Positions 53,385 through 62,373 of a stretch of DNA of 64,000 bases are shown in pieces; position 1 is the stretch's first letter, and every line of letters begins with the position of its first letter. The DNA is from Microtetraspora malaysiensis (GTDB lineage: Bacteria; Actinomycetota; Actinomycetes; Streptosporangiales; Streptosporangiaceae). The notes under the pieces were generated by a model. That model was given only the letters and a program-made list of their open reading frames with translations, was not told where the DNA came from and did no database searches. Both the position numbers and the translations under genes were made by a program. The DNA lies in NCBI RefSeq assembly GCF_001528665.1, contig NZ_BBYJ01000015.1:1-64000 (forward strand). The letters run 5' to 3'.

Positions 53385-54667
53385 GCGGCCATCCTCAGAC
53401 TGAAGGCGGCGAGACTGTGCCGCCCGAAGGGACGCAGCCCGTAGCGGAGCGAGATCTGGGCGAGCGGCAGCAGGTTCTTCACCAGAACGCCGCCGGACCA
53501 GCCCAGGACGGCTCCCAGGGCGCCGTGCCCGGGAACGAGGAGCACGTCGAGGACGACGGTCGCGGCGACCGCGCAGGCGGTGTTGACCAGGCTCGCCGTG
53601 GTGTGCCCCGAGGCGATCAGCATCACGTCGACCATGCCGCACGCACTGGCGATCATCATGGTGGCGGAGAGGACGAGCGCCACGGAGGTTCCCCGGGCGT
53701 ACGACGCGCCGAAGATCCGCAGCAGCCACGGCGCGAGGGCCGCGTAGCCCAGCCAGACCGGCCAGGTGACCATGACCAGCCACATCGTCGCCGTCTGGTA
53801 GAGCTGTCTGGCCCGGGCCAGATCCCCGTGGGCGAGGGCCCGGACCAGCCCCGGCTGTACGGCCTGGGCGAGCCCCTGTCCGGCGAGCTGGCCGACCACC
53901 TTGAACCGGGTGGCCGCGGTGTAGACGGCGGCGGGCGCGGGGCCGGCGAGCGCGGCGACGATCACGATGTCGAGCCGCTGGAACACCGCCTGGAGCGCGG
54001 CCGCCGCGGAACGGGGCGCGGTGTACCGCCAGAAGCGGTCCCACCGGACGGTGGAGGTGCGGCCCTTGAGCCAGCGGGCGGCGATCGCGCCGACCGGAAG
54101 GGCGGGCAGCGCCCACGCGGCGGTCAGCACGGGGACGGGCGCCCCGGCGAGCAGCCCGCCGGACAGCAGTGCGACCTGGCCGAGCGGCTGGGCGACCCCG
54201 GTCAGGAACAGGGTGGGCCGCATGGAGCCGAGCCCGCGCGTGGCCGCGATCAGGACGTCGGCGACGGCGACCGCGGGCAGCGTCGCCGCGAGCACCGGCC
54301 ACACGCCCGCCGGGACGCCGGTGAGCGGGGCGAGCGCGCCGCCGAAGACGGCGACGGCCACGGCGGCGAGGAGCGAGAGCACCGCGACGGGGGCGAGCGC
54401 GACCAGCAGCACCGGCCGGCCGCCCGGCGCCGGATCGCGGGACGCCCGGGCCAGGACGTAGACGAGCCCGTTGCCGGTGTCCAGGCGGATGATCCCGGCC
54501 AGCATCAGGCACAGCGCCGTGGCGGCGAAGAACGCCCCGGCGTGCGCGGGCGAGAGGGACCGGGTCACCACCAGGACGACCAGGAACTGCGCCGCCGCGC
54601 CCGTGGCGGCGCACAACAGCCCGGCCGCGCTCTTGCGGGCGAGCGGCAGATCCCGCCGCCGGGTCAC
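53381..54667 (-). CDS. Polysaccharide flippase (Wzx/MOP superfamily)
   Basis: 428 residues, about twelve helices, almost no soluble loops. The N-terminus AAGLLCAATGAAAQFLVVLV and repeated two-bundle layout fit MOP exporters that flip lipid-linked oligosaccharides. GTG 54667 overlaps the stop of the upstream sulfotransferase gene. Confidence 0.83.
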   Translation of the reverse strand: MTRRRDLPLARKSAAGLLCAATGAAAQFLVVLVVTRSLSPAHAGAFFAATALCLMLAGIIRLDTGNGLVYVLARASRDPAPGGRPVLLVALAPVAVLSLLAAVAVAVFGGALAPLTGVPAGVWPVLAATLPAVAVADVLIAATRGLGSMRPTLFLTGVAQPLGQVALLSGGLLAGAPVPVLTAAWALPALPVGAIAARWLKGRTSTVRWDRFWRYTAPRSAAAALQAVFQRLDIVIVAALAGPAPAAVYTAATRFKVVGQLAGQGLAQAVQPGLVRALAHGDLARARQLYQTATMWLVMVTWPVWLGYAALAPWLLRIFGASYARGTSVALVLSATMMIASACGMVDVMLIASGHTTASLVNTACAVAATVVLDVLLVPGHGALGAVLGWSGGVLVKNLLPLAQISLRYGLRPFGRHSLAAFSLRMAA

Positions 54668-55545
54668 CGGAGATCCGCCTCCCGGACGCCCGAGTGCCAG
54701 GACGGCTCGGCGCCCAGCCAGGGGGTGAGCAGGGCGTCCCAGGGGGCGAAGTGCTCGGACAGGCGGCGCCGTACGGACTCGGGCATGTCGGCGGCGCGCG
54801 GCCGGGCGTTGTGCCGGTCGAAGACGGGGTCGCCCATCCGGGGGAGGCCGAGGAAGTCGACGGCCCGGTCGTAGACGGGGCGGGGGTCGCGGAAGAACCT
54901 CCCGCTGTCCAGGACGAGCACCTGGTCGCGTCCGACGAGCAGTTCGAGGCGGGCGAGCTGCTCGGCGTACCGGCCGCGCGTGACGTAGGCGTGGTGCCGG
55001 TGGCTGTGGCTGGCCGAGTTGGGCGAGACGCGCAGGCGGTGGGCCTCACCGGCGAGGCGCTCCTCCTCCAGCTCCAGGGCGCGCTCGAAGGACGGCTCGG
55101 TCTCGAAGCCCCTGGCCAGCTCATGGGCGTAGGCGGAGTAGGCGCGCTCCACCGGGTCTCTGACCAGCACGATCAGCTTGGCCCCCGGCAGGTCCCAGGC
55201 GATCCGCGCGGGGGCGAGCGGGTGGAACAGGTAGTACGGCGAGGACTCGAACGCCTGGGCCTGGTGGCCGTGCCGGCGCTCCAGCCGCCGGGCGGCCGCC
55301 TTGCGGGGAAAGTGCGCCTGATACCAGCTCAGGCCCTTCTCGTACGCCATGTCGAAGTAGTGGACGCCCTTGTGCAGCACGGGCTTGAGGATCAGCGGAT
55401 GCCGGGAGAGCGCGCGGTACAGCGAGGTGGTGCCGCACCGCTGCGCGCCGATGATCAGGAACGAGGGCAGCATCCTGCCTCCCACGGTGAGTCTGCCCGT
55501 GGTCAAGGAGACGGCGTGCGCCGAGCGCTTGAGGGTGGACTTCAC
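54664..55545 (-). CDS. PAPS-dependent sulfotransferase 3 (heparan-sulfotransferase-like)
   Basis: 293 residues from GTG 55545, with GGAG upstream and overlapping the kinase stop (GTGA). 5'-PSB FLIIGAQRCGTTSLYRALSR, KGVHYFDMAYEKGLSWYQAH, and 3'-PB LIVLVRDPVERAYSAYAHE are typical of the NDST/HS sulfotransferase type that act on glycans. Confidence 0.9.
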   Translation of the reverse strand: MKSTLKRSAHAVSLTTGRLTVGGRMLPSFLIIGAQRCGTTSLYRALSRHPLILKPVLHKGVHYFDMAYEKGLSWYQAHFPRKAAARRLERRHGHQAQAFESSPYYLFHPLAPARIAWDLPGAKLIVLVRDPVERAYSAYAHELARGFETEPSFERALELEEERLAGEAHRLRVSPNSASHSHRHHAYVTRGRYAEQLARLELLVGRDQVLVLDSGRFFRDPRPVYDRAVDFLGLPRMGDPVFDRHNARPRAADMPESVRRRLSEHFAPWDALLTPWLGAEPSWHSGVREADLR

Positions 55546-56501
55546 AGCAGGGGCTCCAGGTAGTCGACGAGTGGGTTGAGCCAGGTCGATGCCGGGCCGA
55601 GCGGTTCGTGGCCGTCTCGGTCGTGCCGGTCGGCGAGGGTGATCAGGTAGCACGCCGCGGTGCGCCGGGCCTCAGCCGCCGAGAGCCCGAACGGCGCGAG
55701 GAGGGGGACGGCCCGGGCCAGGCAGGCGCGGGTGGCGTTCACCGGCCCCATCCGCCGCAGGGTCCGGTGCAGGAAGTGGTGGAGCGCGTCGAAGCCGAGA
55801 GGCACGCCGGTGCCGAACCGTTCCCAGTCCCAGACGAGGAGCCGCCCGTCGGTGGCCGGGGAGACGTTCCAGGGGGCGAAGTCGCCGTGCCAGGCGTGGC
55901 CGCCCGGAGGGAGCGGCGCGCCCCCGGGCGGGGCGTCGTCGCCGAGTGAGGCGATCTCGGCGACGGCCGCGGCGAGCAGGGCGGGCGGCGCCGCCGCCGA
56001 CGTGACCGGCAGCGGCGAGAGGACCAGCACGTCCATGCCGTGCCAGAGGCCGTGGTGCAGCACGACCGGCACCGCGATGGTCTTCAACGGGCGGTCGGCG
56101 AGCATGCGCAGGGTGGCGCTCTCGTGCCGGATCAGCGCGCGGGCCCGCTCGGAGTCGCCGATCTTGACGAAGCCGAGCGGCTCGCGTGTCGTCCGGTCCG
56201 TCGAGGCGTGGGCGGAGAGGATCGGCTTCCGGTTGGCCCGGCGGGCGGGCCGTACCCGCAGCACGGCGCGGATCGGGTGGCCGAACACCTCGCCCAGGTA
56301 CGTCTCGATCGTGTCGGGGCCGTCGGGCACCGGCACCCGCCCGCCGCGCCCGAGGACGGCGTGCCAGCGCGTACGCGGGACGAGCCGCCGGGGGACCAGC
56401 CGGTGCGGCAGGACCGTCCGCTCGGTCGTGGTCGCGGACGGCGGGTAGAGCAGGCCGATGACCTCGTGGAGGTAGCGCAGCCGGGTCTCGGCGTCACTCA
56501 T
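55542..56501 (-). CDS. Aminoglycoside-phosphotransferase-like kinase
   Basis: 319 residues. Brenner motif HAWHGDFAPWNVS (catalytic Asp) and metal motif LLVWDWERFGTGVPLGFD show the APH/choline-kinase fold; FVKIGDSERARALIRHESA carries the lysine and helix-C Glu. Set between glycan genes with overlapping ends, it may phosphorylate a sugar or a lipid-linked intermediate. The substrate is not known. Confidence 0.83.
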   Translation of the reverse strand: MSDAETRLRYLHEVIGLLYPPSATTTERTVLPHRLVPRRLVPRTRWHAVLGRGGRVPVPDGPDTIETYLGEVFGHPIRAVLRVRPARRANRKPILSAHASTDRTTREPLGFVKIGDSERARALIRHESATLRMLADRPLKTIAVPVVLHHGLWHGMDVLVLSPLPVTSAAAPPALLAAAVAEIASLGDDAPPGGAPLPPGGHAWHGDFAPWNVSPATDGRLLVWDWERFGTGVPLGFDALHHFLHRTLRRMGPVNATRACLARAVPLLAPFGLSAAEARRTAACYLITLADRHDRDGHEPLGPASTWLNPLVDYLEPLL

Positions 56502-57792
56502 GCGCCCGCCTCGCCCTCCGCGGCGCCTGCCACTGGGCCGCGTTGCGCCACAGCAGCGCGAACGAGATCAGGTAGAGACTCAGCGCGCTGACCAGGCCGT
56601 CGTAGACGAACATGTAGAAGAGCACGAGGAACATGACGAGTGTGCCCGCCTGCCCGATCGGGGACTTGTCGCTCCAGTAGCGCCGGATGGCGCCGAGGAA
56701 GAACGCGACGTACAGCGCCGCGCCGGTCAGGCCCTGCGTGATGAGCGTGAGCCAGAGCTGGCCGTCGCTGCCGAGCGGCGGGTGGCCGCAGGTCGGGCAC
56801 CACGCGGTCTTGCCCGTGGTGATCGTGGAGTAGTTGCCGTACGCGTTGCGGGTGTTGCCGTAGCCGATCACGGGGGAGGTGGCGGCGGCGCGGACGGTGG
56901 ACGCCATGGTGAAGGCCCGGATGTCGTTGCTGTGCGGGTTGTCCAGCCGCTGCCCCACGATCGCGCCGAGCGGGGACAGCAGCAGCGCCCCGCCGGCCAG
57001 GGCGACGGCCACACCGACGACGAGGGGCCGCCAGCGGAAGGCGAGGTAGGCGGCCGACAGCGCGAGCCCGATCCACAGGCCGCGGTTCAGCGAGTAGACG
57101 ATGGGGATCGCGGCCAGCGGCAGCAGCACGGCGACGGCCACCCGCCGCCATCGCCCGCCGTACGTCCACCAGCCGACCACGAACCAGACGAGCAGCACCG
57201 AGATGTTGCTGCCCCAGGCGTTGGCCCACTCGAACGGCGCCTCGGGCCGGGGGGAGGCGTGCCCCAGCACGTGCTGCACCTGGCCGGCGGTCGGATGGAT
57301 CAGGTTCTTGACGAAGGAGTTCCCGCCGATCCAGTCGGGCAGCAGCAGCTCGACGGGGGCGGTGAACTGGAAGCCGGGGGCGAACACCCCGAGCAGCCCG
57401 CCGGCCACGGTGGTGATGAAGAGCACGCCGAGCAGCCGGACCAGGGTGAGCTGGGGCAGCTCGTCGAGGGTGAGGTTGCCCAGATAGAGCACGGTGATGG
57501 CGAGCGCGACGTAGATGGCCAGGCGCATCAGGTAGCCGAGGATCCGGCCGGTGGACAGGTCGCCGTACGTGCCGGGCGGGTTCGCGGCCAGGGTGACCGC
57601 GCTGATCGCGTATCCGGCCAGCAGCAGGAACCACAGGCCCATGCCCATCGGCACCTTGATCGGGCGTCTGCGCCACAGCACCACGGCCATCGGCACCGCG
57701 ACCACGACGATCGACAGCCCGCCCAGGCCGAGCGCCCACCAGATCGGATAGCCGGCGAGCAGGGCGGCGATCGGCCACACCGCCGGTTTCAT
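56494..57792 (-). CDS. O-antigen ligase/polymerase-type membrane protein (Wzy-like)
   Basis: 432 residues with ten or more helices and a large outer loop containing WANAWGSNISVLLVWFVVGW and, later, VIGYGNTRNAYGNY and CPTCGHPPLGSDGQLWLTLI. The layout is that of the Wzy_C family. It probably polymerises repeat units outside the membrane. Confidence 0.82.
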   Translation of the reverse strand: MKPAVWPIAALLAGYPIWWALGLGGLSIVVVAVPMAVVLWRRRPIKVPMGMGLWFLLLAGYAISAVTLAANPPGTYGDLSTGRILGYLMRLAIYVALAITVLYLGNLTLDELPQLTLVRLLGVLFITTVAGGLLGVFAPGFQFTAPVELLLPDWIGGNSFVKNLIHPTAGQVQHVLGHASPRPEAPFEWANAWGSNISVLLVWFVVGWWTYGGRWRRVAVAVLLPLAAIPIVYSLNRGLWIGLALSAAYLAFRWRPLVVGVAVALAGGALLLSPLGAIVGQRLDNPHSNDIRAFTMASTVRAAATSPVIGYGNTRNAYGNYSTITTGKTAWCPTCGHPPLGSDGQLWLTLITQGLTGAALYVAFFLGAIRRYWSDKSPIGQAGTLVMFLVLFYMFVYDGLVSALSLYLISFALLWRNAAQWQAPRRARRAHE

Positions 57793-59006
57793 GCGTTCTG
57801 CCTCATGGAGCGCGACGTCATGGGCAGGGTGGGCGGCACGGTGACCGCCCCGAGCACGGTCGTGCCCTGCCTGGCCAGCCGCCGTACGGTCTGGGCGACC
57901 TCGGTCGAGGTCGTCCGGCGCAGGCCGAGGAGCAGGACGGCCGCGTCGGGCCGGTCGGCGGGGTCGGTGACCACGGCGACCGGCGCCAGGTGGGAGAGCG
58001 CGGCGCCGAGGCGTTCGGCGACCGGCGCCCCGGCGACCGTGCCGAGTTCGGCGACCAGCAGGCGGTGGTAGCCCTCGCCGAGGGAGGAGACCACGCCGGC
58101 CGCGAGCGAGCGGAAGGCCCCGGGATCGGCGCGCAGCGGGATGTCGGCGAGCAACGGGAGCGTGGTGAGGCGCTCGACGTCGGCGGGGGCGCGCAGCCGG
58201 GTGTCGAGGCGGTCGCGGGCGAACGCGGCGCCCGTCCCGGCGAGCAGGCCGAGGAAGAGGCCGCTGCCGAGGTACAGCGGGGCGCTCGGGGCGCTGGGGG
58301 ACGACGGGGGAAGGGCCTGGCTGATCACCGATCCCGGGGTGATCGCGATGGTCTTGAGCGCGTCGTACTTGAGGCTGAGGCTGTAGACCTGCTTGCCGAG
58401 CACGGACTGCTGGTGCTCGGCGACCACGCGCGCCGCGGTGCCGTGGGGGAGCGTGGCGACGTTCTCCGCGGCCTTGCCGAGTTCGTCGTCCACCTGGTGC
58501 AGCTGGGTGGTCAGCGCCTTCATCTGCACGGCCAGGGTGCGCGTGGCCGACAGCGTGCGGTTCTGGAGGTACGCCTCGGCGAACGCCTGGGCGCCGGCGG
58601 CGGCCGAGACGGGGTCGTCGGCGGTGAACCAGATGGAGAGGATCGCGGAATTGGGCGGCACGTCCACGACGACCTGCTTCCGCAATTCCTCCGAATCCGT
58701 CTTTTTCAAAATTTCAGCGGCTTTGGCGGCAACTGTCGCAGAGTGGGCGATTTGTGCCTCGGTATCAAGGTTGAGTGGTTCACGCTGCCGCGAGGTCACC
58801 TGGTTGACCTGATCCTGAACGCCGGTCGGGAAGACCTGTACCTGGGCGATCGCCGCGAATTGCTTGGGTGTCACGACCAGCAGCCCGACGGCGCCCGCGA
58901 CGCCCGTGAACAGGCATGACGCGACGAGCAGCCGACGGCGGCGGAGAACCGAACCGTAGTCGGCGAGATCCCTGGTGTGCGGCGGTGGAAAAGAAGATCT
59001 CACCAT
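57789..59006 (-). CDS. Wzz-like chain-length/transport regulator with degenerate kinase-like tail
   Basis: 405 residues. Helix at about 27-46, an extracytoplasmic coiled region, and a second helix at about 245-262, the Wzz/co-polymerase layout. The cytosolic tail resembles a BY-kinase in order (LLADIPLRADPG, VAVVTDPADRPDAAVLLLG) but has no Walker A and no Tyr cluster, so it is unlikely to be a kinase. ATG 59006 or GTG 59003. Confidence 0.82.
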   Translation of the reverse strand: MVRSSFPPPHTRDLADYGSVLRRRRLLVASCLFTGVAGAVGLLVVTPKQFAAIAQVQVFPTGVQDQVNQVTSRQREPLNLDTEAQIAHSATVAAKAAEILKKTDSEELRKQVVVDVPPNSAILSIWFTADDPVSAAAGAQAFAEAYLQNRTLSATRTLAVQMKALTTQLHQVDDELGKAAENVATLPHGTAARVVAEHQQSVLGKQVYSLSLKYDALKTIAITPGSVISQALPPSSPSAPSAPLYLGSGLFLGLLAGTGAAFARDRLDTRLRAPADVERLTTLPLLADIPLRADPGAFRSLAAGVVSSLGEGYHRLLVAELGTVAGAPVAERLGAALSHLAPVAVVTDPADRPDAAVLLLGLRRTTSTEVAQTVRRLARQGTTVLGAVTVPPTLPMTSRSMRQNA

Positions 59007-59195
59007 GTCCCCGAACTATAGGCGGGGTTGTGCTTTTCCCCATCGGATATTGAAAGATTTTCTTCCGCCGAATTGCAGCGCAATGGCGATCATTAATGCG
59101 AAATGTCCGATGGTGCGATATCACAAAGTTCCCCTCGATCTTCCCTCGAGTAATGGCAAGGTGGCCCCCAAGGCCGTTCCAGTGAAGGGGGAAAG
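59007..59195. promoter_or_regulatory. AT-rich divergent promoter region
   Basis: The gap between the minus-strand polysaccharide operon and the GH26-like gene is clearly poorer in G+C than its surroundings. It holds CCATCGGA (59040-59047) and its exact complement TCCGATGG (59106-59113), plus the palindrome ATTGC-AGC-GCAAT (59072-59084). Promoters for both genes must lie here. Confidence 0.5.
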
Positions 59196-60236
59196 GTGCG
59201 GCGAACAGCGCTGATCGGACTTGCGGTACTGCTGGCGGGATGCTCGCCCGCGCCGGGCGCCCCTGTGGCGGGCGCGCGGACCGGCCCCGACAACAGGATC
59301 GGCACCCGCGAGGCGATGTCCTGCACGGTCACCGCGAAGCTCATCCCGACCTGTGGTGCGTGGTGGGGTATCGCACCCGAGATCTTCACCGGGCGGCGGG
59401 TGGACGAGGCCACCCTGCGCGCCGAGCGGCGGATGGGGCGCCGCGCCGACATCGTGCACGTCTACCACCGGGACGGCGAGCTGTTCCCCACGCCGGCCGA
59501 GCGGGAGCTCGCCAAAGGGCGGCGGCTGCTCCTGATCAACTGGAAGCCGTCCATGACCGCGAGCTGGGCCGAGGTCGCGAGCGGCGCGGTCGACCACCGC
59601 ATCGACGTCCTCGCGGCGTACATCAAGCGGACCTTCCCCGGCCGGTTCTTCCTCACCATTCACCATGAACCGGAGAACGACGTGCGGCTGGACGGCGGCT
59701 ACTCCGCCGAGGACTACGTGGCGATGTACCGCCACGTCGTCACCCGGCTGCGCGGCAGGGGGGTGACCAACGCGGTCACCGTGATGACGTACATGGGCGC
59801 GCCCAACTGGGCCACCAAGCCGTGGTTCGACAAGCTCTACCCGGGCGACGACGTGGTGGACTGGATCGGGCTCGACCCGTACGCCGACGAGCGGGTCCAC
59901 GATTTCGCCAGCCTGGTCAACAAGACCCGGCCCGACCACCCCCAGTGGCCGGGGTTCTACCGCTGGATCCAGTCACGCTTCCCCGGTAAGCCGATCATGC
60001 TCTCCGAGTGGGGGGCCTTCGAGCGGCCGGCCATGCCGCAGTTCAAGCCGCAGTTCTTCGCCTCGGTCGCGCGGCAGATCAACGACTTCCCGCAGATCAA
60101 GGCGCTGGTCTACTTCGACTCGCCGGCCGCGCCGCGCGGCGACACGCGCTTCGACGCCACCTCCGCGGCCGACCGGGCCTTCTCCAGCCTGGCCGGCGGC
60201 CCGTACTTCAGCGGGACGCAGGTTCCCACGCGCTGA
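59196..60236 (+). CDS. GH26-like glycoside hydrolase lipoprotein
   Basis: 346 residues. A short lipoprotein signal ends in LAGC (C16). The TIM-barrel region has the proton donor in FLTIHHEPENDV and the nucleophile in PIMLSEWGAF, as in GH26 mannanase-type enzymes. Anchored outside the cell beside export genes, it may trim or release the polymer. Start GTG 59196. The 3' end overlaps the TauE gene by 29 bases. Confidence 0.8.
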   Translation: MRRTALIGLAVLLAGCSPAPGAPVAGARTGPDNRIGTREAMSCTVTAKLIPTCGAWWGIAPEIFTGRRVDEATLRAERRMGRRADIVHVYHRDGELFPTPAERELAKGRRLLLINWKPSMTASWAEVASGAVDHRIDVLAAYIKRTFPGRFFLTIHHEPENDVRLDGGYSAEDYVAMYRHVVTRLRGRGVTNAVTVMTYMGAPNWATKPWFDKLYPGDDVVDWIGLDPYADERVHDFASLVNKTRPDHPQWPGFYRWIQSRFPGKPIMLSEWGAFERPAMPQFKPQFFASVARQINDFPQIKALVYFDSPAAPRGDTRFDATSAADRAFSSLAGGPYFSGTQVPTR

Positions 60237-61110
60237 CCGGCCGGTCCCGTACGGCCCGCGCCTTGGCCGCCCGCCAGCCGAGGGCGGCGGCGACGCCGAA
60301 GCAGGCGACGACGACCAGCAGGGGGACGTTGCCCACGCCGAGGAGCTTGAGCGACGAGGCGAGCAGCACGACGGCCAGCGCCAGCCGGATCACCTGGTCC
60401 GGCGCCCACGCCGAGATCCGCGACCCGAGATAGACGCCGGGGATCGACCCGAGCAGCAGCGACGCGGTGAGATCGAGCTTGAAGTCGCCGAAGAGGATGT
60501 GGCCCGTGGCCGCGGAGGCGACGAGGGGGACCGCCTGGACGAGGTCCGTCCCGACGAGCTGGTTGGCGCGCAGGGTCGGATAGACCATCACCAGCGCGAC
60601 GACGATGAGGGAGCCGGATCCGACCGAGGTCACCCCCACGATCAGGCCGCCGATCATACCGATCAGTACAGTCGGTATTGGGCGCACGACGACATCGTGC
60701 GCGGAGCGCGCGCCCACCTCCTGGCGCAGGCCCAGGAACGACTTCGCCAGCAGGCCGGTGAGCGCGAGCAGCAGGGCCACGCCCAGCGCGTACTTGACGG
60801 ACTGCTGCATCTGCTCGCCCTCGCCGAACAACCGGGCGGCGAACACCCCCGCGAACGCCATGGGCACCGAGCCCAGGCAGAGCCAGCCCACCATGCGCAG
60901 GTTCACCGTGCCGTTGCGCAGGTGGACCAGGCCGCCCACGGGCTTCATGACCGCCGAGGCGACGAGGTCGCTGGAGACCGCCGCGAGCGGCGGCACGTTG
61001 AAGAAGAGCATCATCATCGGCGTCATCAGGGCGCCGCCGCCCATGCCGGTCAGGCCGACGATGATCGCTACCAGGAACGAGCCCGCCACCAGCGCTGGAT
61101 CGATCTCCAT
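60208..61110 (-). CDS. TauE/SafE-family anion permease
   Basis: 300 residues, eight helices, with the two repeats of the family (VGLTGMGGGALMTPMMMLFF; VGVTSVGSGSLIVVALVMVY). Members carry sulfite, sulfate or organosulfur anions. It follows cysC by 36 bases in one operon, so sulfate entry or sulfite release for the sulfation pathway is likely; direction is unknown. Confidence 0.86.
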   Translation of the reverse strand: MEIDPALVAGSFLVAIIVGLTGMGGGALMTPMMMLFFNVPPLAAVSSDLVASAVMKPVGGLVHLRNGTVNLRMVGWLCLGSVPMAFAGVFAARLFGEGEQMQQSVKYALGVALLLALTGLLAKSFLGLRQEVGARSAHDVVVRPIPTVLIGMIGGLIVGVTSVGSGSLIVVALVMVYPTLRANQLVGTDLVQAVPLVASAATGHILFGDFKLDLTASLLLGSIPGVYLGSRISAWAPDQVIRLALAVVLLASSLKLLGVGNVPLLVVVACFGVAAALGWRAAKARAVRDRPVSAWEPASR

Positions 61111-61146
61111 GCGTCCCTCACCGCTCCTCGTTCCCGTCGTGAACGA

Positions 61147-62373
61147 TCACCGCACCCAGCCTCCGGACGTCAGCAGGTTCAGCACGGCCGATATCGCGCG
61201 CTCCACCGGCATGCCGGTGGTGTTCAGGGTCAGATCGGCGTCGTCCGGCTCCTCGTACGGGTCGGAGACGCCGGTGAACTCGGGGATCAGCCCGGCCCGG
61301 GCCTTGGCGTACAGGCCCTTGCGGTCGCGGCGCTCGCACTCCTCCAGCGGCGTGGAGACGTGGACGAGCAGGAAGTCGGCGCCCACCTCCTCGGCCATCG
61401 CGCGCACCTCGTCCCGGGTGGCCGCGTACGGCGCGATGGGGGCGCAGACGGCGATGCCGCCGTGCCGGGCCACCTCGGCGGCGACGAAGCCGATCCGCCG
61501 GATGTTGTGGTCGCGGTCCTCGCGCGAGAACGTCAGCCCGGCGGACAGGAGCCGGCGGACGACGTCGCCGTCCAGGTAGGTGACGGTGCGGCCGCCCCGC
61601 TCCAGCAGGGCGTCGCGCAGCCCCCGGGCGATGGTCGACTTGCCGGAGCCGGAGAGGCCGGTGAAGAACACCACGAGGCCGCGGCGGTGCGGCGGCCCCG
61701 GGATGACGACCGGCGCGGGACCCGCGTAGTGCTCGGTCGCGCCGTAGTTCCGTGCCACGTGCTCGCGCAGCTCCAGGTCGATCTCGGCGTCCTCGCGCGG
61801 CGCGAGCGGCACCGCGACCACGGTCGAGCCGGGCAGCGCCGCGGACGCCTTGAGCGCCGCGCGGACCACGGCCGGGCCGCCCTCGCCGAACACGAGCGGG
61901 AGCAGCAGCACGGCGGCGTCCAGCTCCTGGGCGGTGGCGGTGACGTCGTCGATCGTGGCGGCGTCGAGCGGGCCCCGCATGGTGACCGCGAGGACCTCGC
62001 CGTCCGGCAGCTCCTTGCGGACGTCCTCGGGCGTACGGCGGAGCCGGGCGAACGGCCCGTACGCGGGGGCGTCGAGCGCCTCGACCGGCCCGGCGGCGTG
62101 GTGGCCGTCCCGCTCGCGCACCGTCATGACGGCGATGGCCGCGCCCTCGGGGTCCCGGAGCGTGACCCGCTCGCCCACCGGGATGTCGTCGGGGAGGGCG
62201 ATGGTGATCGGGTCGGGCCACGGGGTGCCGTCGGTGAGCCGCCCGCGTGCGATGACCTCGGCCACGTCGGCGGCCGGGAGGAAGCCGTCCAGCGGCGCGT
62301 ACGCCCCCGAGAGCAGCAGTTCCAGGTCGGCGAGCTCACGCGCGTCGGGGGTCCACTCCGTCATAGCTTCCAT
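61147..62373 (-). CDS. cysC: Adenylyl-sulfate kinase with N-terminal sulfurylase-like domain
   Basis: 408 residues. The C-terminal APS kinase has FFTGLSGSGKSTIARGLRDA, LDGDVVRRLLSAGLTFSRED, RDHNIRRIGFVAAEVARHGG and KGLYAKARAGLIPEFTG. The first ~220 residues resemble the PUA-like part of single-chain ATP sulfurylase (LLLSGAYAPLDGFLPAADVA), but I see no QxRNPxH or GRDHAG active-site motif, so it is probably not catalytic. ATG 62373 or 62364. It completes PAPS synthesis begun by CysDN. Confidence 0.9.
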   Translation of the reverse strand: MEAMTEWTPDARELADLELLLSGAYAPLDGFLPAADVAEVIARGRLTDGTPWPDPITIALPDDIPVGERVTLRDPEGAAIAVMTVRERDGHHAAGPVEALDAPAYGPFARLRRTPEDVRKELPDGEVLAVTMRGPLDAATIDDVTATAQELDAAVLLLPLVFGEGGPAVVRAALKASAALPGSTVVAVPLAPREDAEIDLELREHVARNYGATEHYAGPAPVVIPGPPHRRGLVVFFTGLSGSGKSTIARGLRDALLERGGRTVTYLDGDVVRRLLSAGLTFSREDRDHNIRRIGFVAAEVARHGGIAVCAPIAPYAATRDEVRAMAEEVGADFLLVHVSTPLEECERRDRKGLYAKARAGLIPEFTGVSDPYEEPDDADLTLNTTGMPVERAISAVLNLLTSGGWVR

